A stretch of DNA of 54,206 bases. Source: Beijerinckiaceae bacterium. GTDB lineage: Bacteria; Pseudomonadota; Alphaproteobacteria; Rhizobiales; Beijerinckiaceae. The DNA lies in contig JAUXWZ010000050.1 in the NCBI GenBank assembly GCA_030684835.1, positions 1 to 54,206 on the forward strand, in the 5' to 3' direction. The position numbers were made by a program, and so were the translations under genes. Below the pieces are notes generated by a model. The model was not told where the DNA came from, searched no databases, and worked only from the letters and a program-made list of their open reading frames with translations. Numbering within the stretch: the first letter of the stretch is position 1; every line of letters begins with the position of its first letter. Shown here piece after piece: positions 17,711 to 26,076 of the stretch.

Positions 17711-18738
17711 GATGACATCCCAAGACCCGGATGGCCCGAACCCGGCGTGTAGGCGTGGCAGGCCGCATAGTGCCGGGCGTCCGCAAGAATGTGCTGGATT
17801 GGTTGGCTCTGCGAACAGACTTCTGCGGCAAATTTACACCGCGTATGGAAGCGGCAACCCGTCGGTGGGTTGATCGGGTTCGGTGGATCGCCCGCCAGTG
17901 GCGCTTCCATGGTGCGGCGATCTGGATCCATGGACGGCATCGCGCCCAGCAATGCGCGCGTATAAGGATGCGCCGGCTGCGCATAGAGTGAGTTGACCGG
18001 ACCGATCTCAACCACTTGTCCCAAGTACATGACCATGACGCGGTCGCTGATGTGGCGCACCACATTCAAGTCATGCGAAATGAAAATATACGTAAGATTC
18101 AACTCCGACTTGAGATCGGCCAGGAGGTTAAGCACCTGCGCCTCGACCGATTTATCGAGCGCCGACACGGCCTCGTCCAGGATAACGATCTTCGGCGAGA
18201 AGGCGAGCGCGCGGGCAATGTTCACGCGTTGACGCTGCCCGCCGGACAATTCGTGTGGGTAACGCCCCGCGAACCGCACCGGTTCAAGGCCTACCTTCGC
18301 GAGCAATTCGTGCGCAAGCCCCAGAGCTCTCGCCTTGCTCTCGCCGTTGACCATGGGACCGAACGCAATAGCGTCTTCCATGGTCATACGCGGGTTCAGC
18401 GAGGCATAGGAATCCTGAAACACCATCTGCATGTGGCGGCGCATCTCGCGCACGCTCATGTCGACACCGACAAGGCGCCCGTCGATCACGACTTGTCCGC
18501 TATCGGGCCGGATGAGATCGACAAGCAGACGGGCCGTCGTCGACTTTCCGCAGCCGCTTTCCCCCACGATACCGAGCGTTTCCCCGCCCGCCACATCAAA
18601 GCTGACGCCATCGACGGCGCGAACGACTCCGGCGGCGCGTCCCAGAAAGCCGCCATTCAGCGCAAAATGCTTCGTTAAATCATTGATCTGCAGCAGCGGC
18701 GTTTTCAGGGCCGGCGCCTCAGTCGCAAACACGCTCAT
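17707..18738 (-). CDS. ABC transporter ATP-binding protein, OppF/DppF type
   Basis: This is the second ATPase of the middle importer (343 residues). Walker A is GESGCGKS, the signature LSGGQRQR, Walker B IVILDE and the H-loop FISHD; the C-terminal region has the C-R-F-H-T-R-C motif of the oligopeptide extension. In Walker B the residues after the catalytic glutamate are AVSALD. The ATG at 18738 overlaps the DppC-type stop as ATGA; the longer frame to 18882 runs inside that permease gene and is rejected. It energises the permeases encoded at 18735-20572. Confidence 0.93.
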   Translation of the reverse strand: MSVFATEAPALKTPLLQINDLTKHFALNGGFLGRAAGVVRAVDGVSFDVAGGETLGIVGESGCGKSTTARLLVDLIRPDSGQVVIDGRLVGVDMSVREMRRHMQMVFQDSYASLNPRMTMEDAIAFGPMVNGESKARALGLAHELLAKVGLEPVRFAGRYPHELSGGQRQRVNIARALAFSPKIVILDEAVSALDKSVEAQVLNLLADLKSELNLTYIFISHDLNVVRHISDRVMVMYLGQVVEIGPVNSLYAQPAHPYTRALLGAMPSMDPDRRTMEAPLAGDPPNPINPPTGCRFHTRCKFAAEVCSQSQPIQHILADARHYAACHAYTPGSGHPGLGMSS

Positions 18739-19616
18739 GATTTTACGTCCATTGCGGAGCGCAGCGAGTCTGAGAGAAGATTGAAGGAAATGGACGTGAT
18801 GAAAATCATGAGACCGGGCAACGCAGCGACCCAGGGTTGCACATAAATGGCGTTGCGTAGGGTGTTCAGCATCAAGCCCCACTCGGGCTCTGGAGGTTTA
18901 ACGCCAAGTCCAAGAAACGACAGACCGGAAGCCAGGATCAGAGACACGGAGATGAGGCCCGTCGCGTAAACGAAAATCGGTCCAATCACATTGCCAAGCA
19001 CATGCACCCGCACAATCGTGAATGCCGAGGCGCCGGACGCGCGCGCGGCTTCCACATACTCGATCTTGCGTACGGCCGTCGTTACACTCTCGGCGATGCG
19101 CGCAATGGGCGGAACGAAAACGATAGTCAGCGACAGGAGGCCATTGAAAACGCCGGCGCCCAGCGCGCCCGACAATGCGATTGCCAGAAGCACGGAAGGA
19201 AAAGCGAAGAAGACGTCAATAGTGCGCATGAGCACGGTGTTGACGCGACCGCCGAGATAGCCCGCCGTAATACCGATGAATGACCCAACAAAGAACGCAA
19301 TGATGACGGGCGTCACGCCCATTAGTAGAGAGAGCCGCCCGCCGTAAATGAGCCGCGTAAGCATGTCGCGGCCCAGTTCATCGGTGCCGAGCGGGAAACC
19401 CTCCGTGCCGATGGGGCGCAGACGACGCAACATCGAAGCGCGATAGGGGTCAGCTGGCGCCACCAGCGGCGCGAAAACGGCCATGAGGATTAGGGCGAGC
19501 ACGACGAACAGCGCAAACATCGCCACCGGGTCGCGGCGGAAACGACGAAGGACATTGTTCCAGTATCCCGGAGACTTCTGGACTGTCGCAATGGCGTCTA
19601 AAGTCGTCGCCGTCAT
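18735..19616 (-). CDS. ABC transporter permease, DppC/OppC type
   Basis: This inner-membrane permease (293 residues) has a cytoplasmic N-terminal tail, a first helix at about residues 32-52 and then LGTDELGRD, the DppC hallmark. Five more helices follow, with the ATPase-contact loop EAARASGASAFTI and the C-terminal FNLLSDSLR. The ATG at 19616 has GGAG upstream; a frame extending to 19778 is rejected because it runs through the DppB-type gene. Only two bases separate it from the DppB stop. It pairs with that protein to form the channel. Confidence 0.93.
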   Translation of the reverse strand: MTATTLDAIATVQKSPGYWNNVLRRFRRDPVAMFALFVVLALILMAVFAPLVAPADPYRASMLRRLRPIGTEGFPLGTDELGRDMLTRLIYGGRLSLLMGVTPVIIAFFVGSFIGITAGYLGGRVNTVLMRTIDVFFAFPSVLLAIALSGALGAGVFNGLLSLTIVFVPPIARIAESVTTAVRKIEYVEAARASGASAFTIVRVHVLGNVIGPIFVYATGLISVSLILASGLSFLGLGVKPPEPEWGLMLNTLRNAIYVQPWVAALPGLMIFITSISFNLLSDSLRSAMDVKS

Positions 19617-19618
19617 CT

Positions 19619-20572
19619 TCAGCTCCGCTGTACACGTGGATCGATGAGAGATTGGACGATGTCGACCATCAGGTTGAGTGCGACGAAGATCATTGCAAGA
19701 ACAAGGATCGTGCCCTGCAGAAGCGGCAGGTCGCGTTGAAAGATCGCCTGTCCCAAAAGGAAGCCAGTGCCAGGCCATGAAAATACGGTTTCGATCAGGA
19801 TCGATCCGCCCAGCAGATAACCAAGTTGCAGCCCCATCACAGCGAGCGCAGTGGGCGCCGCGTTCTTGACGACGTGACGAAAGACGCCGAAGTCGAGAAG
19901 GCCCTTGGCCCGCAAGCCCGTGACAAACTCCTGACTCAGAATGTCAGCAACGAGCGCTCGCACGGTGCGCGCGACAATGCCCATGGGAATGACCGACATT
20001 GTTACTGCTGGTAGTATAAGGTGTTGAATGTGCGCCCAATCCCATCGCCATTCGCCCGAACCGCCCGGGCCCGCGCCAGTGGCCGGCAAAAGATTGAGCT
20101 GCACGGAGAAAATGATGACAAGCACCATACCGAGCCAGTAATGCGGTACGGAGACGCCGATGATCGACACGAGCGACGCAGCCTTGTCGATCCACGTATC
20201 GCGAAAATAACCAGCAACAAAGCCGAACAGACTTCCAAAAGCAAAACCAATGAACGTCGCCAGCGCCGCAAGCATCAACGTGTTGCTGAGCGCGCGCCCG
20301 AGCTCAGCCGCCACGGGGCGGCCCGTCGCAATGGACGTGCCGAGATCGCCCTGAAGCGTCTTGAGAAGCCACATGCCATATTGCACCGGCAATGGCTTAT
20401 CGAAGCCGTAGATCACGCGCATCTCCTGCTGCAATTGCGCGGACGCATCAGGCGGCAGAACGGATGTGAGAGGATCCCCCGGCGCGATGTGGACGAGCAT
20501 GAAGCAGACGATGCTCACCCCCACCGCGACGGGAAGAGTGTACAGAAGACGGGCGCCTAAATATTTGAGCAT
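19619..20572 (-). CDS. ABC transporter permease, DppB/OppB type
   Basis: This inner-membrane permease (317 residues) has its first helix at residues 8-28, followed by HIAPGDPL, then YGFDKPLPVQY and GDLGTS in the periplasmic part typical of DppB. The ATPase-contact loop is GLRAKGLLDFGV and the C-terminus ends in IDPRVQRS. The ATG at 20572 lies 37 bases after the second binding-protein gene, with GGAGG upstream; a frame to 20698 is rejected because it overlaps the binding-protein gene. Confidence 0.93.
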   Translation of the reverse strand: MLKYLGARLLYTLPVAVGVSIVCFMLVHIAPGDPLTSVLPPDASAQLQQEMRVIYGFDKPLPVQYGMWLLKTLQGDLGTSIATGRPVAAELGRALSNTLMLAALATFIGFAFGSLFGFVAGYFRDTWIDKAASLVSIIGVSVPHYWLGMVLVIIFSVQLNLLPATGAGPGGSGEWRWDWAHIQHLILPAVTMSVIPMGIVARTVRALVADILSQEFVTGLRAKGLLDFGVFRHVVKNAAPTALAVMGLQLGYLLGGSILIETVFSWPGTGFLLGQAIFQRDLPLLQGTILVLAMIFVALNLMVDIVQSLIDPRVQRS

Positions 20573-20609
20573 GAGCGTCTCGCCTCCTCTGGTTTGAGAC
20601 CGTTGCCGG

Positions 20610-22208
20610 TCAAGGCGCCATGCTGATTGAGGAGAAGTTCTGGAACCAGTTCTGCGCCTGCACGAAGCCGCGCACCTTCGGGCCCATGGCGCGCGCATTC
20701 ACGTCATGTGTGACCATGAGGAAAAGTGCGTCATCGACGTATTTCTCGTGAACGGCCTCGAGTACCTTCTGCTGCTCGGCCGCATCGAACGTGTTGCGGA
20801 TTGCGTTAAACAGCTTGTCCATCTCCGCGTCGCAATAATGGCCCCAATTGGTTCCCGCTGGCGGCTGCAGGTCGCACTGCAGATGGCGAATGAAGCCGGT
20901 GAATGGGTCCTGGATGAAGTAGCTGTAGTTCATGCCCGTCGCTACGCGGGACGAATTGTGGTTCGCGCCCGCCCGCCAGATATTGATGAGCGTATTCCAC
21001 TCCACCACTTCGAAATCGATCTTGATTCCGGCCTCTGCAAGATTTTGCTGGATGAACTCGTTCATCGCCAGCGGCTGCATCTGCCCTGAGCCCGACGGTG
21101 AAATAAGGATCTTCGTCTGGAACGGCTTGGAGGGGCCATACCCTGCTTCACCCATCAGCTTGCGGGCCTGCGCCAGATCGCGCGTCAGCTTGAACTTCGG
21201 ATTGCCGAACCATTGGTGGCCGGGCGGCATGAAGCCTTCCGCCGGGATCATCAGTCCACCGAGCAATTCATTCAGGCCCGCGCGATCAATAGCGAGGTTG
21301 GCCGCCTTGCGGACGCGGATGTCGTTCCACGGTGATCCTTCCGCGCGTGAGAAATGCCATGTCCAATTGTGCGGATACGCGTTCGTTACGATCTGCATGC
21401 CGGCCTTGCGCAGCGAAGGAACCGCGTCCGGCGCCGGCGCCTCGATCCAGTCCACCTGGCCAGAGCGAAGCGCGGACACGCGCGTGTTGGCCTCTGGCAT
21501 GGGAATGAGAATCATCCGATCGAGCTTCGGCACGCGCGTCTTGTCCCAATATTCCTTGTTGGGCGCGAGTTCCGCACGCTCACGCGGCGTGAAGTTGACC
21601 AGGCGCCACGGGCCTGTGCCTGACGGCGTCTTGGCGAATTCTTGCCAGTTCTTGCCGACCTTCTCCCACTGCGCCGGCGAGGAGATGCCGATCCATGCGA
21701 GCTGATAGGGCAGCGTCGCGTCAGGCACGCGGGTGATGATCTCGAGGGTGTTCTTGTCGATCGCGCGGTACGAGGCGATCGCGGGAATGCGCGAGCGGCC
21801 CTGCGCCGCCTGACGTTGATCAAACTGGGGCGCATCCTGCTTGAGGAGCTTGTCGAAGTTCCATACGACGTCCTGCGCGGTCAACTCGCTGCCATCGTGG
21901 AAAAGCACGCCCGGGCGAATACGAAAAGACCATTTCGTCTTGTCGGCAGCATCCACCGCCCAACCTTCGGCAAGCCCCGGAACGAGCGTAGATGGTCGGT
22001 CTGAGCGGGAAAGATCCCAGTGAACGAGGGCGTCATAGACCGTGAGGCCCATGAAACGCTGCCCCTCGCCGCCCTGATCGGGCTGCCCCGTCGTCAATGG
22101 AATGTCGGACGCGGTCATACCTATGCGCAGCGTGCCTTGCGCGAGAACGGAGGAAGAAAATAGAGACCCGGCCAAAGCCGCAACGGTGAGACATGCGCGA
22201 AAATTCAT
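20610..22208 (-). CDS. ABC transporter substrate-binding protein, SBP family 5 (second of a tandem pair)
   Basis: This periplasmic binding protein has 532 residues with a Sec signal peptide (core at about 6-20, cut after V-L-A-Q). It shares with its upstream neighbour LRIGMTA-x-DIP, GQPDQG-x-E-G, DAL-x-HWDLS and a near-identical C-terminal plan (G-F-V-Q-x-Q-x-W-F), so the two are paralogues. The ATG at 22208 has GGAAGG nine bases upstream. A 6-base hairpin lies in the 68 bases between the two genes. Two receptors feeding one permease would widen ligand range. Given the M20 hydrolase, the ligand may be a ureido compound, which is inference. Confidence 0.92.
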   Translation of the reverse strand: MNFRACLTVAALAGSLFSSSVLAQGTLRIGMTASDIPLTTGQPDQGGEGQRFMGLTVYDALVHWDLSRSDRPSTLVPGLAEGWAVDAADKTKWSFRIRPGVLFHDGSELTAQDVVWNFDKLLKQDAPQFDQRQAAQGRSRIPAIASYRAIDKNTLEIITRVPDATLPYQLAWIGISSPAQWEKVGKNWQEFAKTPSGTGPWRLVNFTPRERAELAPNKEYWDKTRVPKLDRMILIPMPEANTRVSALRSGQVDWIEAPAPDAVPSLRKAGMQIVTNAYPHNWTWHFSRAEGSPWNDIRVRKAANLAIDRAGLNELLGGLMIPAEGFMPPGHQWFGNPKFKLTRDLAQARKLMGEAGYGPSKPFQTKILISPSGSGQMQPLAMNEFIQQNLAEAGIKIDFEVVEWNTLINIWRAGANHNSSRVATGMNYSYFIQDPFTGFIRHLQCDLQPPAGTNWGHYCDAEMDKLFNAIRNTFDAAEQQKVLEAVHEKYVDDALFLMVTHDVNARAMGPKVRGFVQAQNWFQNFSSISMAP

Positions 22209-22239
22209 GACGCCAAACCTTCCAGCAGAGTTGAAGATC

Positions 22240-22256
22240 GCGCCCATTGCGGGCGC
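22240..22256 (-). promoter_or_regulatory. Intercistronic hairpin between the tandem binding-protein genes
   Basis: GCGCCC-N5-GGGCGC, a perfect 6-base stem, sits 20 bases after the first binding-protein stop. It is close to, but upstream of, the ribosome site of the second. Such hairpins after binding-protein genes often stabilise the upstream mRNA; no U run is present, so full termination is unlikely. Confidence 0.45.
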
Positions 22257-22276
22257 GCGATTTAATGCGCGACCGT

Positions 22277-23926
22277 TCAGTCTATCGAGACCGGCGCAAT
22301 GTCGATGAACCAGCTCTTGGGCTGAACAACGCCCTTCACGCGAGGGCTCATCGCGCGCGGACCAACGTCATGCGCCACCCATACGAACGGCGCTTCCTCG
22401 ACGATGCGCTTGTGTAATTGCGCCAAAGCCTGATCTCGGGCTTTGTCTTCGAACGAAGAGCGCGCCTTGGCGATCAGCCCATCGATTTCCTCCGTGCCAA
22501 AATAACCCCAATTGTTGGAAACCGGAGGGAACGTCTTCGTCGAGACAAAGCGCACCATCGCAAAAAATGGGTCCATCGTTGCGAAGGTGACATTGATGGC
22601 GTGCGCGCCACGCGCGTTGGCGTGTTTCGCGCCTTCGCGCCAGTTGGTGAACACCGCATTCCATTCGATCACGTCAAGCTCGACGTCGAAAAAACAATCC
22701 TTCAGATTCTGCTGCATGAACTCGTTCATTGGCACCGGCTGCATCTGGCCAGAGCCCGAGGCGGAGGTGAGCACCTTCACCTTCATCGGCTTTGCGGCCG
22801 AATAGCCTGCGTCCGTCATCAGCTTTCGCGCCGCTGCGGGGTCATACTTGATGTCGAAGGTCGGATTGCCCCACCAGGGATGATCAGGTGAAACGCTTCC
22901 CTTAGGCACGCCCATCATGCCGCCAAGCAGCGTGCGCATGTCATCGCGATTCACGCACAGATTCGCCGCATGGCGCGTGCGCCGGTCGAGCCAGGGCGAG
23001 CCTTCAACGAACGACAATTGCCACGGCCACACATGCGGCTGGGGGTTGGAGTAGATCGTGAAGCCGCGCTTCTGAATCGGCGGAATCGCATCGTAGGCGG
23101 GCGCCTCAATCCAGTCGACCTGATTGGACAACAGCGCCGCGGTGCGAGCATTGGCGTCCGCCAGAGGCACCAGAACCACGCGATCCACCTTCGGCGTGCG
23201 CTTCGGATCCCAGTATGACTTGTTGGCGACCATTTCGAACCGCTCGCGCGGCTGTAGGCGCACGCCCCGGAAGGGACCGGAACCCGATGGTTCGGAGGCA
23301 AAGGCGGTCCACGCCTGCTTTGAGCGCTCGGCAGGATCAGTGACGCTGGCCGGCACGGCCGCCAGTTTCGCGCGCCAGTGCGCAGGCGAGGCGATGAAGA
23401 GGTTGGTCAGATTGATCGGCAGGAAGCTGTCGGGCTCGCTCGTCGTAAGTTCGACGGTCAGATCGTCGATCTTTCGCGCCGAACGAAGCGTCGGCATGCG
23501 CGAGACCGTCAGGCCAACCTGACTCGGATCGAAATGCGCAGCGCCCTTATTGAGCACCTTCTCGACGTTCCAGACGATCGCGTCGGCGTCGACCTCGGAC
23601 CCATCGTGAAACTTCACGCCGGGCCGCAACTTGAATGTCCACTTTGTCGTGTCCGCCGGATTAACCGCCCATTCCACCGCAAGCCCGGGGATGATCACAG
23701 AGGCCTTGTCTTGCGACGACAGATCCCAATGGGTCAGTGCGTCGAACATCGGGATGCCGGTGAAGCGATTGCCTTCAAATCCCTGATCGGGCTGCCCATG
23801 CGTTCGGGGAATATCCGCAGCCGTCATGCCGATCCGCAAGACTTTTTCCTGAGCGCTTAAGGCGCCGGGAAAAATGGAGGACGCTAGCAAGGCGGCTGCA
23901 ATTGAGCGATGCACCTGATTCATCAT
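22277..23926 (-). CDS. ABC transporter substrate-binding protein, SBP family 5 (first of a tandem pair)
   Basis: This is the first gene of the middle ABC operon: a periplasmic binding protein of 549 residues. The signal peptide has a core at about residues 9-24 and a likely cut after A-L-S-A. Family-5 landmarks W-T-F-K-L-R-P-G-V, F-H-D-G-S-E-V and the C-terminal H-D-V-G-x-R-A-M-S-P are present. The ATG at 23926 follows GGGGGAG with six-base spacing; the GTG at 23944 is rejected. It contains two cysteines, at L-C-V-N and D-C-F-F, not shared with the paralogue. It is divergent from the racemase-family gene across a region holding a 7-base inverted repeat. Confidence 0.92.
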   Translation of the reverse strand: MMNQVHRSIAAALLASSIFPGALSAQEKVLRIGMTAADIPRTHGQPDQGFEGNRFTGIPMFDALTHWDLSSQDKASVIIPGLAVEWAVNPADTTKWTFKLRPGVKFHDGSEVDADAIVWNVEKVLNKGAAHFDPSQVGLTVSRMPTLRSARKIDDLTVELTTSEPDSFLPINLTNLFIASPAHWRAKLAAVPASVTDPAERSKQAWTAFASEPSGSGPFRGVRLQPRERFEMVANKSYWDPKRTPKVDRVVLVPLADANARTAALLSNQVDWIEAPAYDAIPPIQKRGFTIYSNPQPHVWPWQLSFVEGSPWLDRRTRHAANLCVNRDDMRTLLGGMMGVPKGSVSPDHPWWGNPTFDIKYDPAAARKLMTDAGYSAAKPMKVKVLTSASGSGQMQPVPMNEFMQQNLKDCFFDVELDVIEWNAVFTNWREGAKHANARGAHAINVTFATMDPFFAMVRFVSTKTFPPVSNNWGYFGTEEIDGLIAKARSSFEDKARDQALAQLHKRIVEEAPFVWVAHDVGPRAMSPRVKGVVQPKSWFIDIAPVSID

Positions 23927-24120
23927 GAAACACTCCCCCACCACACAGACCGCGCTCTTGCGCGTTGATTGCAGGTAGCAGGAGCAAGCGATGTGCCATC
24001 ATGATCGTCGCTGGCAGGCGCCTGTTTTGCAGAGGGTTTGCGCCCCGGCGAGGACCAAGCGCCTATTTATAGTGCGCCCTTTGATAAAGCGTGGAGCCAT
24101 TGGAGCTGTAACACCGTCTA

Positions 24121-24150
24121 TTATTCATGCTGAATGACCACGGAATAATC
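24121..24150. promoter_or_regulatory. Inverted repeat in the divergent promoter region
   Basis: ATTATTC-N16-GAATAAT, a perfect 7-base repeat, lies between the binding-protein operon (start 23926, minus) and the racemase-family gene (start 24179, plus). It is a candidate operator for shared control. The regulator is not identified. Confidence 0.4.
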
Positions 24151-24178
24151 ATTTATCTCCATCTGTATGAGCTAATAC

Positions 24179-24943
24179 ATGCCCCGCCTGCTAGTTATCA
24201 ATCCGAATACAACCCAAGCCATCACAGACAAGGTAGCCGACGCCATCCGGGCGCTTGCGCCGGCGGACGTCGAGATTAAGACGCGCACTGGAGCGTTCGG
24301 GCCGCGCTACATCGCAAGCCGCGCCACTTTCGCCATCGCAGGGCACGCGGCGCTGGACGCGTTCGCGCGCGACCGCTCGGGGGCCGAGGCAGTGCTCCTC
24401 GCCTGCTTTGGCGATCCAGGCCTCGACGCGCTGCGCGAGGTCTCCACTGCGCCTGTCATCGGCCTCGTGGAAGCCGCGGTCGCCGAAGCGTCGAAGGATG
24501 AACGGCGCTATTCGATTGTGACCGGAGGCCTGCTCTGGCGCGACATGCTCATGGAAACGCTGAAGACGCGCGGGCTAGACCCTTATCTCGCCTCGGTACT
24601 CACCGTTGCCCCTACAGGTGGCCAGATTGCCGCCGACCCCGAAGGCGCGCTCATCACACTGGTCCAAGCCTGCGCGCGCGCGCTCGCAGATGATGGCGCG
24701 GACGCGGTGATCCTTGGCGGCGCCGGCCTCGTCGGGCTGGCCGCGAAAATTCAGGCCCGCGTCGGCGCGCCCGTTATCTGCTCGGTCGAAGCTGGCGCAA
24801 AGGCTGCGTTCGCAGCCATCCGCGCGGGCGCCGCCAATGCGCTTCATACCAAAGACGCGCCGCGGATAGACAGCGTCGGCGTCTCCGATGACCTCTCCGA
24901 ACTGCTTGCCGGCCGGTCATCTGCGCATGATGGTGACAGCTAG
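24179..24943 (+). CDS. Asp/Glu/hydantoin racemase family protein lacking the second catalytic cysteine
   Basis: This 254-residue cytoplasmic protein starts PRLLVINPNTT, the signature N-terminus of hydantoin and allantoin racemases. The first catalytic cysteine is present at C76 in ACFGDPG. The second is normally in an L-G-C-A-G-M segment; here that segment reads ILGGAGL, with glycine at about residue 181. Two-base racemisation needs both cysteines, so classical racemase activity is doubtful. A one-cysteine relative, arylmalonate decarboxylase, shows the fold can do other chemistry, though there the retained cysteine is the second. The start ATG at 24179 has only a weak ribosome site. The divergent ABC importer and the M20 hydrolase suggest a role on ureido or hydantoin compounds. 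Confidence 0.88.
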   Translation: MPRLLVINPNTTQAITDKVADAIRALAPADVEIKTRTGAFGPRYIASRATFAIAGHAALDAFARDRSGAEAVLLACFGDPGLDALREVSTAPVIGLVEAAVAEASKDERRYSIVTGGLLWRDMLMETLKTRGLDPYLASVLTVAPTGGQIAADPEGALITLVQACARALADDGADAVILGGAGLVGLAAKIQARVGAPVICSVEAGAKAAFAAIRAGAANALHTKDAPRIDSVGVSDDLSELLAGRSSAHDGDS

Positions 24944-24949
24944 TTTTTC

Positions 24950-25084
24950 CTATTCATCGGCTGCCACTCGAGGATCCCGGAAAAAGAATTTGCTGTCATC
25001 GGAAAGCGGTTGCACTTGCATACAGAAGCCCAGTTGGGTCAGCAGACGACACGCAATTTGCATTGTCTCACCCGAGGGGTCCAT
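24950..25084 (-). CDS. Possible 44-residue protein or gene remnant
   Basis: A minus-strand frame from ATG 25084 to TAG 24950 encodes 44 residues, including C-R-L-L-T-Q-L-G-F and K-F-F-F-R-D-P. The composition looks protein-like and the coding look continues upstream to a stop at about 25131, so this may be the tail of a decayed gene. GGGG lies five bases before the ATG. I do not recognise it. The rest of 24944-25256 holds nothing I can support. Confidence 0.25.
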   Translation of the reverse strand: MDPSGETMQIACRLLTQLGFCMQVQPLSDDSKFFFRDPRVAADE

Positions 25085-25256
25085 CTCGACCCCACTGAAT
25101 TCCGCCTCAACATTTGATGTAGAAATCTAAGTGCGCTTACTCTCTAGTGCAACTAGGCTGCGCAAGCCCTTGACTTCAGAGGTAGGCGGATTCGCTGCGC
25201 GCTATTCGGGAGGGAGTATATTGCGAAAAGATGTTCGCTAATCGATAGCGTAAGAC

Positions 25257-25949
25257 TCAGAAAGACTCGACAAAGCGATCCAGTTTAACCTGATCGAACG
25301 CATCCTCCACAGAGTGAACATGGTCCAGCATCGCAGCATGCGCGTCGTTGCAGCTCCCAGCGATAATAGCGCTAACCACCAGCTCGTGCTCGTTGTGTGA
25401 GCGCTCTAACCGCCCAGGCGCACGGAACTGCGCGCGGCGAAACGGGTCCAGCCTGCGGCGAAGTCGGATGGCGAAGTCGAGCAGCACGGGGTTGTGCGCG
25501 CCTTCATAGATGGCTAGGTGGAACGTGCGATTTGCATCTGCATAGGCATCCTCTGACGATTGCGAGACGAGCTTGCCCATCTTATCGTGGAGAGCCTGCA
25601 ACCGCTTGCGCTCCATAGGATTCATGCTGAGGGCGGAGAGCCGTGCGCAGGTCGCCTCGATCTCCCCCATGGCGACGAAGAGTTCGCTCAGCCGCTCCTT
25701 CGTGACACTTGCGACGACGGCCCCGCGGCGCGGGCGCATGTCGATGAGCCCGCTTGTGGCGAGCTGGCGCAAAGCCTCGCGGACAGGGGTCCGGGATACG
25801 CCATAGCGCTCGGCCAGCCCATGTTCGTCGAGCCGCGTGCCCGGCACGAGGACTCCTTCGATAATGTCCTTGGCGAGCGTGCTCGCGAGGACCTCGGCGC
25901 GGGTTGCGCGGGCAGAATCAGCGTCATTCATGCGCGGAGATTGGCCCAA
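25257..25949 (-). CDS. GntR-family regulator, FadR/FCD subfamily
   Basis: This 230-residue regulator has an N-terminal winged helix-turn-helix (about residues 18-80, with YGVSRTPVREALRQL as the recognition helix and R-P-R-R-G-A-V-V as the wing). The C-terminal FCD ligand domain has the metal-site pattern: D and H in ANRTFHLAIYEGAHN, then two more histidines near SHNEHE and DHVHSVED. Such domains bind small carboxylates, often through a metal. TTG at 25949 has GGAG six bases upstream and is preferred over ATG 25931. It diverges from the binding-protein gene of the third importer. The repeats at 26011-26058 are its probable operators, and it likely represses the whole atz-like operon. Confidence 0.92.
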   Translation of the reverse strand: MGQSPRMNDADSARATRAEVLASTLAKDIIEGVLVPGTRLDEHGLAERYGVSRTPVREALRQLATSGLIDMRPRRGAVVASVTKERLSELFVAMGEIEATCARLSALSMNPMERKRLQALHDKMGKLVSQSSEDAYADANRTFHLAIYEGAHNPVLLDFAIRLRRRLDPFRRAQFRAPGRLERSHNEHELVVSAIIAGSCNDAHAAMLDHVHSVEDAFDQVKLDRFVESF

Positions 25950-26010
25950 GAAATGCTCCTTTGTCAGTCACACAGCGGCGTAAATTTTGCGCACGAAACC
26001 CAAAATTCAG

Positions 26011-26058
26011 GCATGCAATCCATCGATATTGTATGCATTATCTAGTTAACGCATGCAA
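26011..26058. promoter_or_regulatory. Candidate GntR operators: three GCATGCAA-type half sites
   Basis: GCATGCAAT (26011-26019) faces ATTGTATGC (26028-26036) with an 8-base spacer, and a third copy, GCATGCAA, lies at 26051-26058. It faces TTGTATGC (26029-26036) across 14 bases. One mismatch separates the arms. The central TTGTATGCAT resembles the T-x-G-T-A-x-A-C type core of FCD-GntR operators. The cluster lies 18-66 bases before the ATG of the importer operon and next to gntR. Confidence 0.6.
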
Positions 26059-26076
26059 GGACAGGGGGTTCGTATC

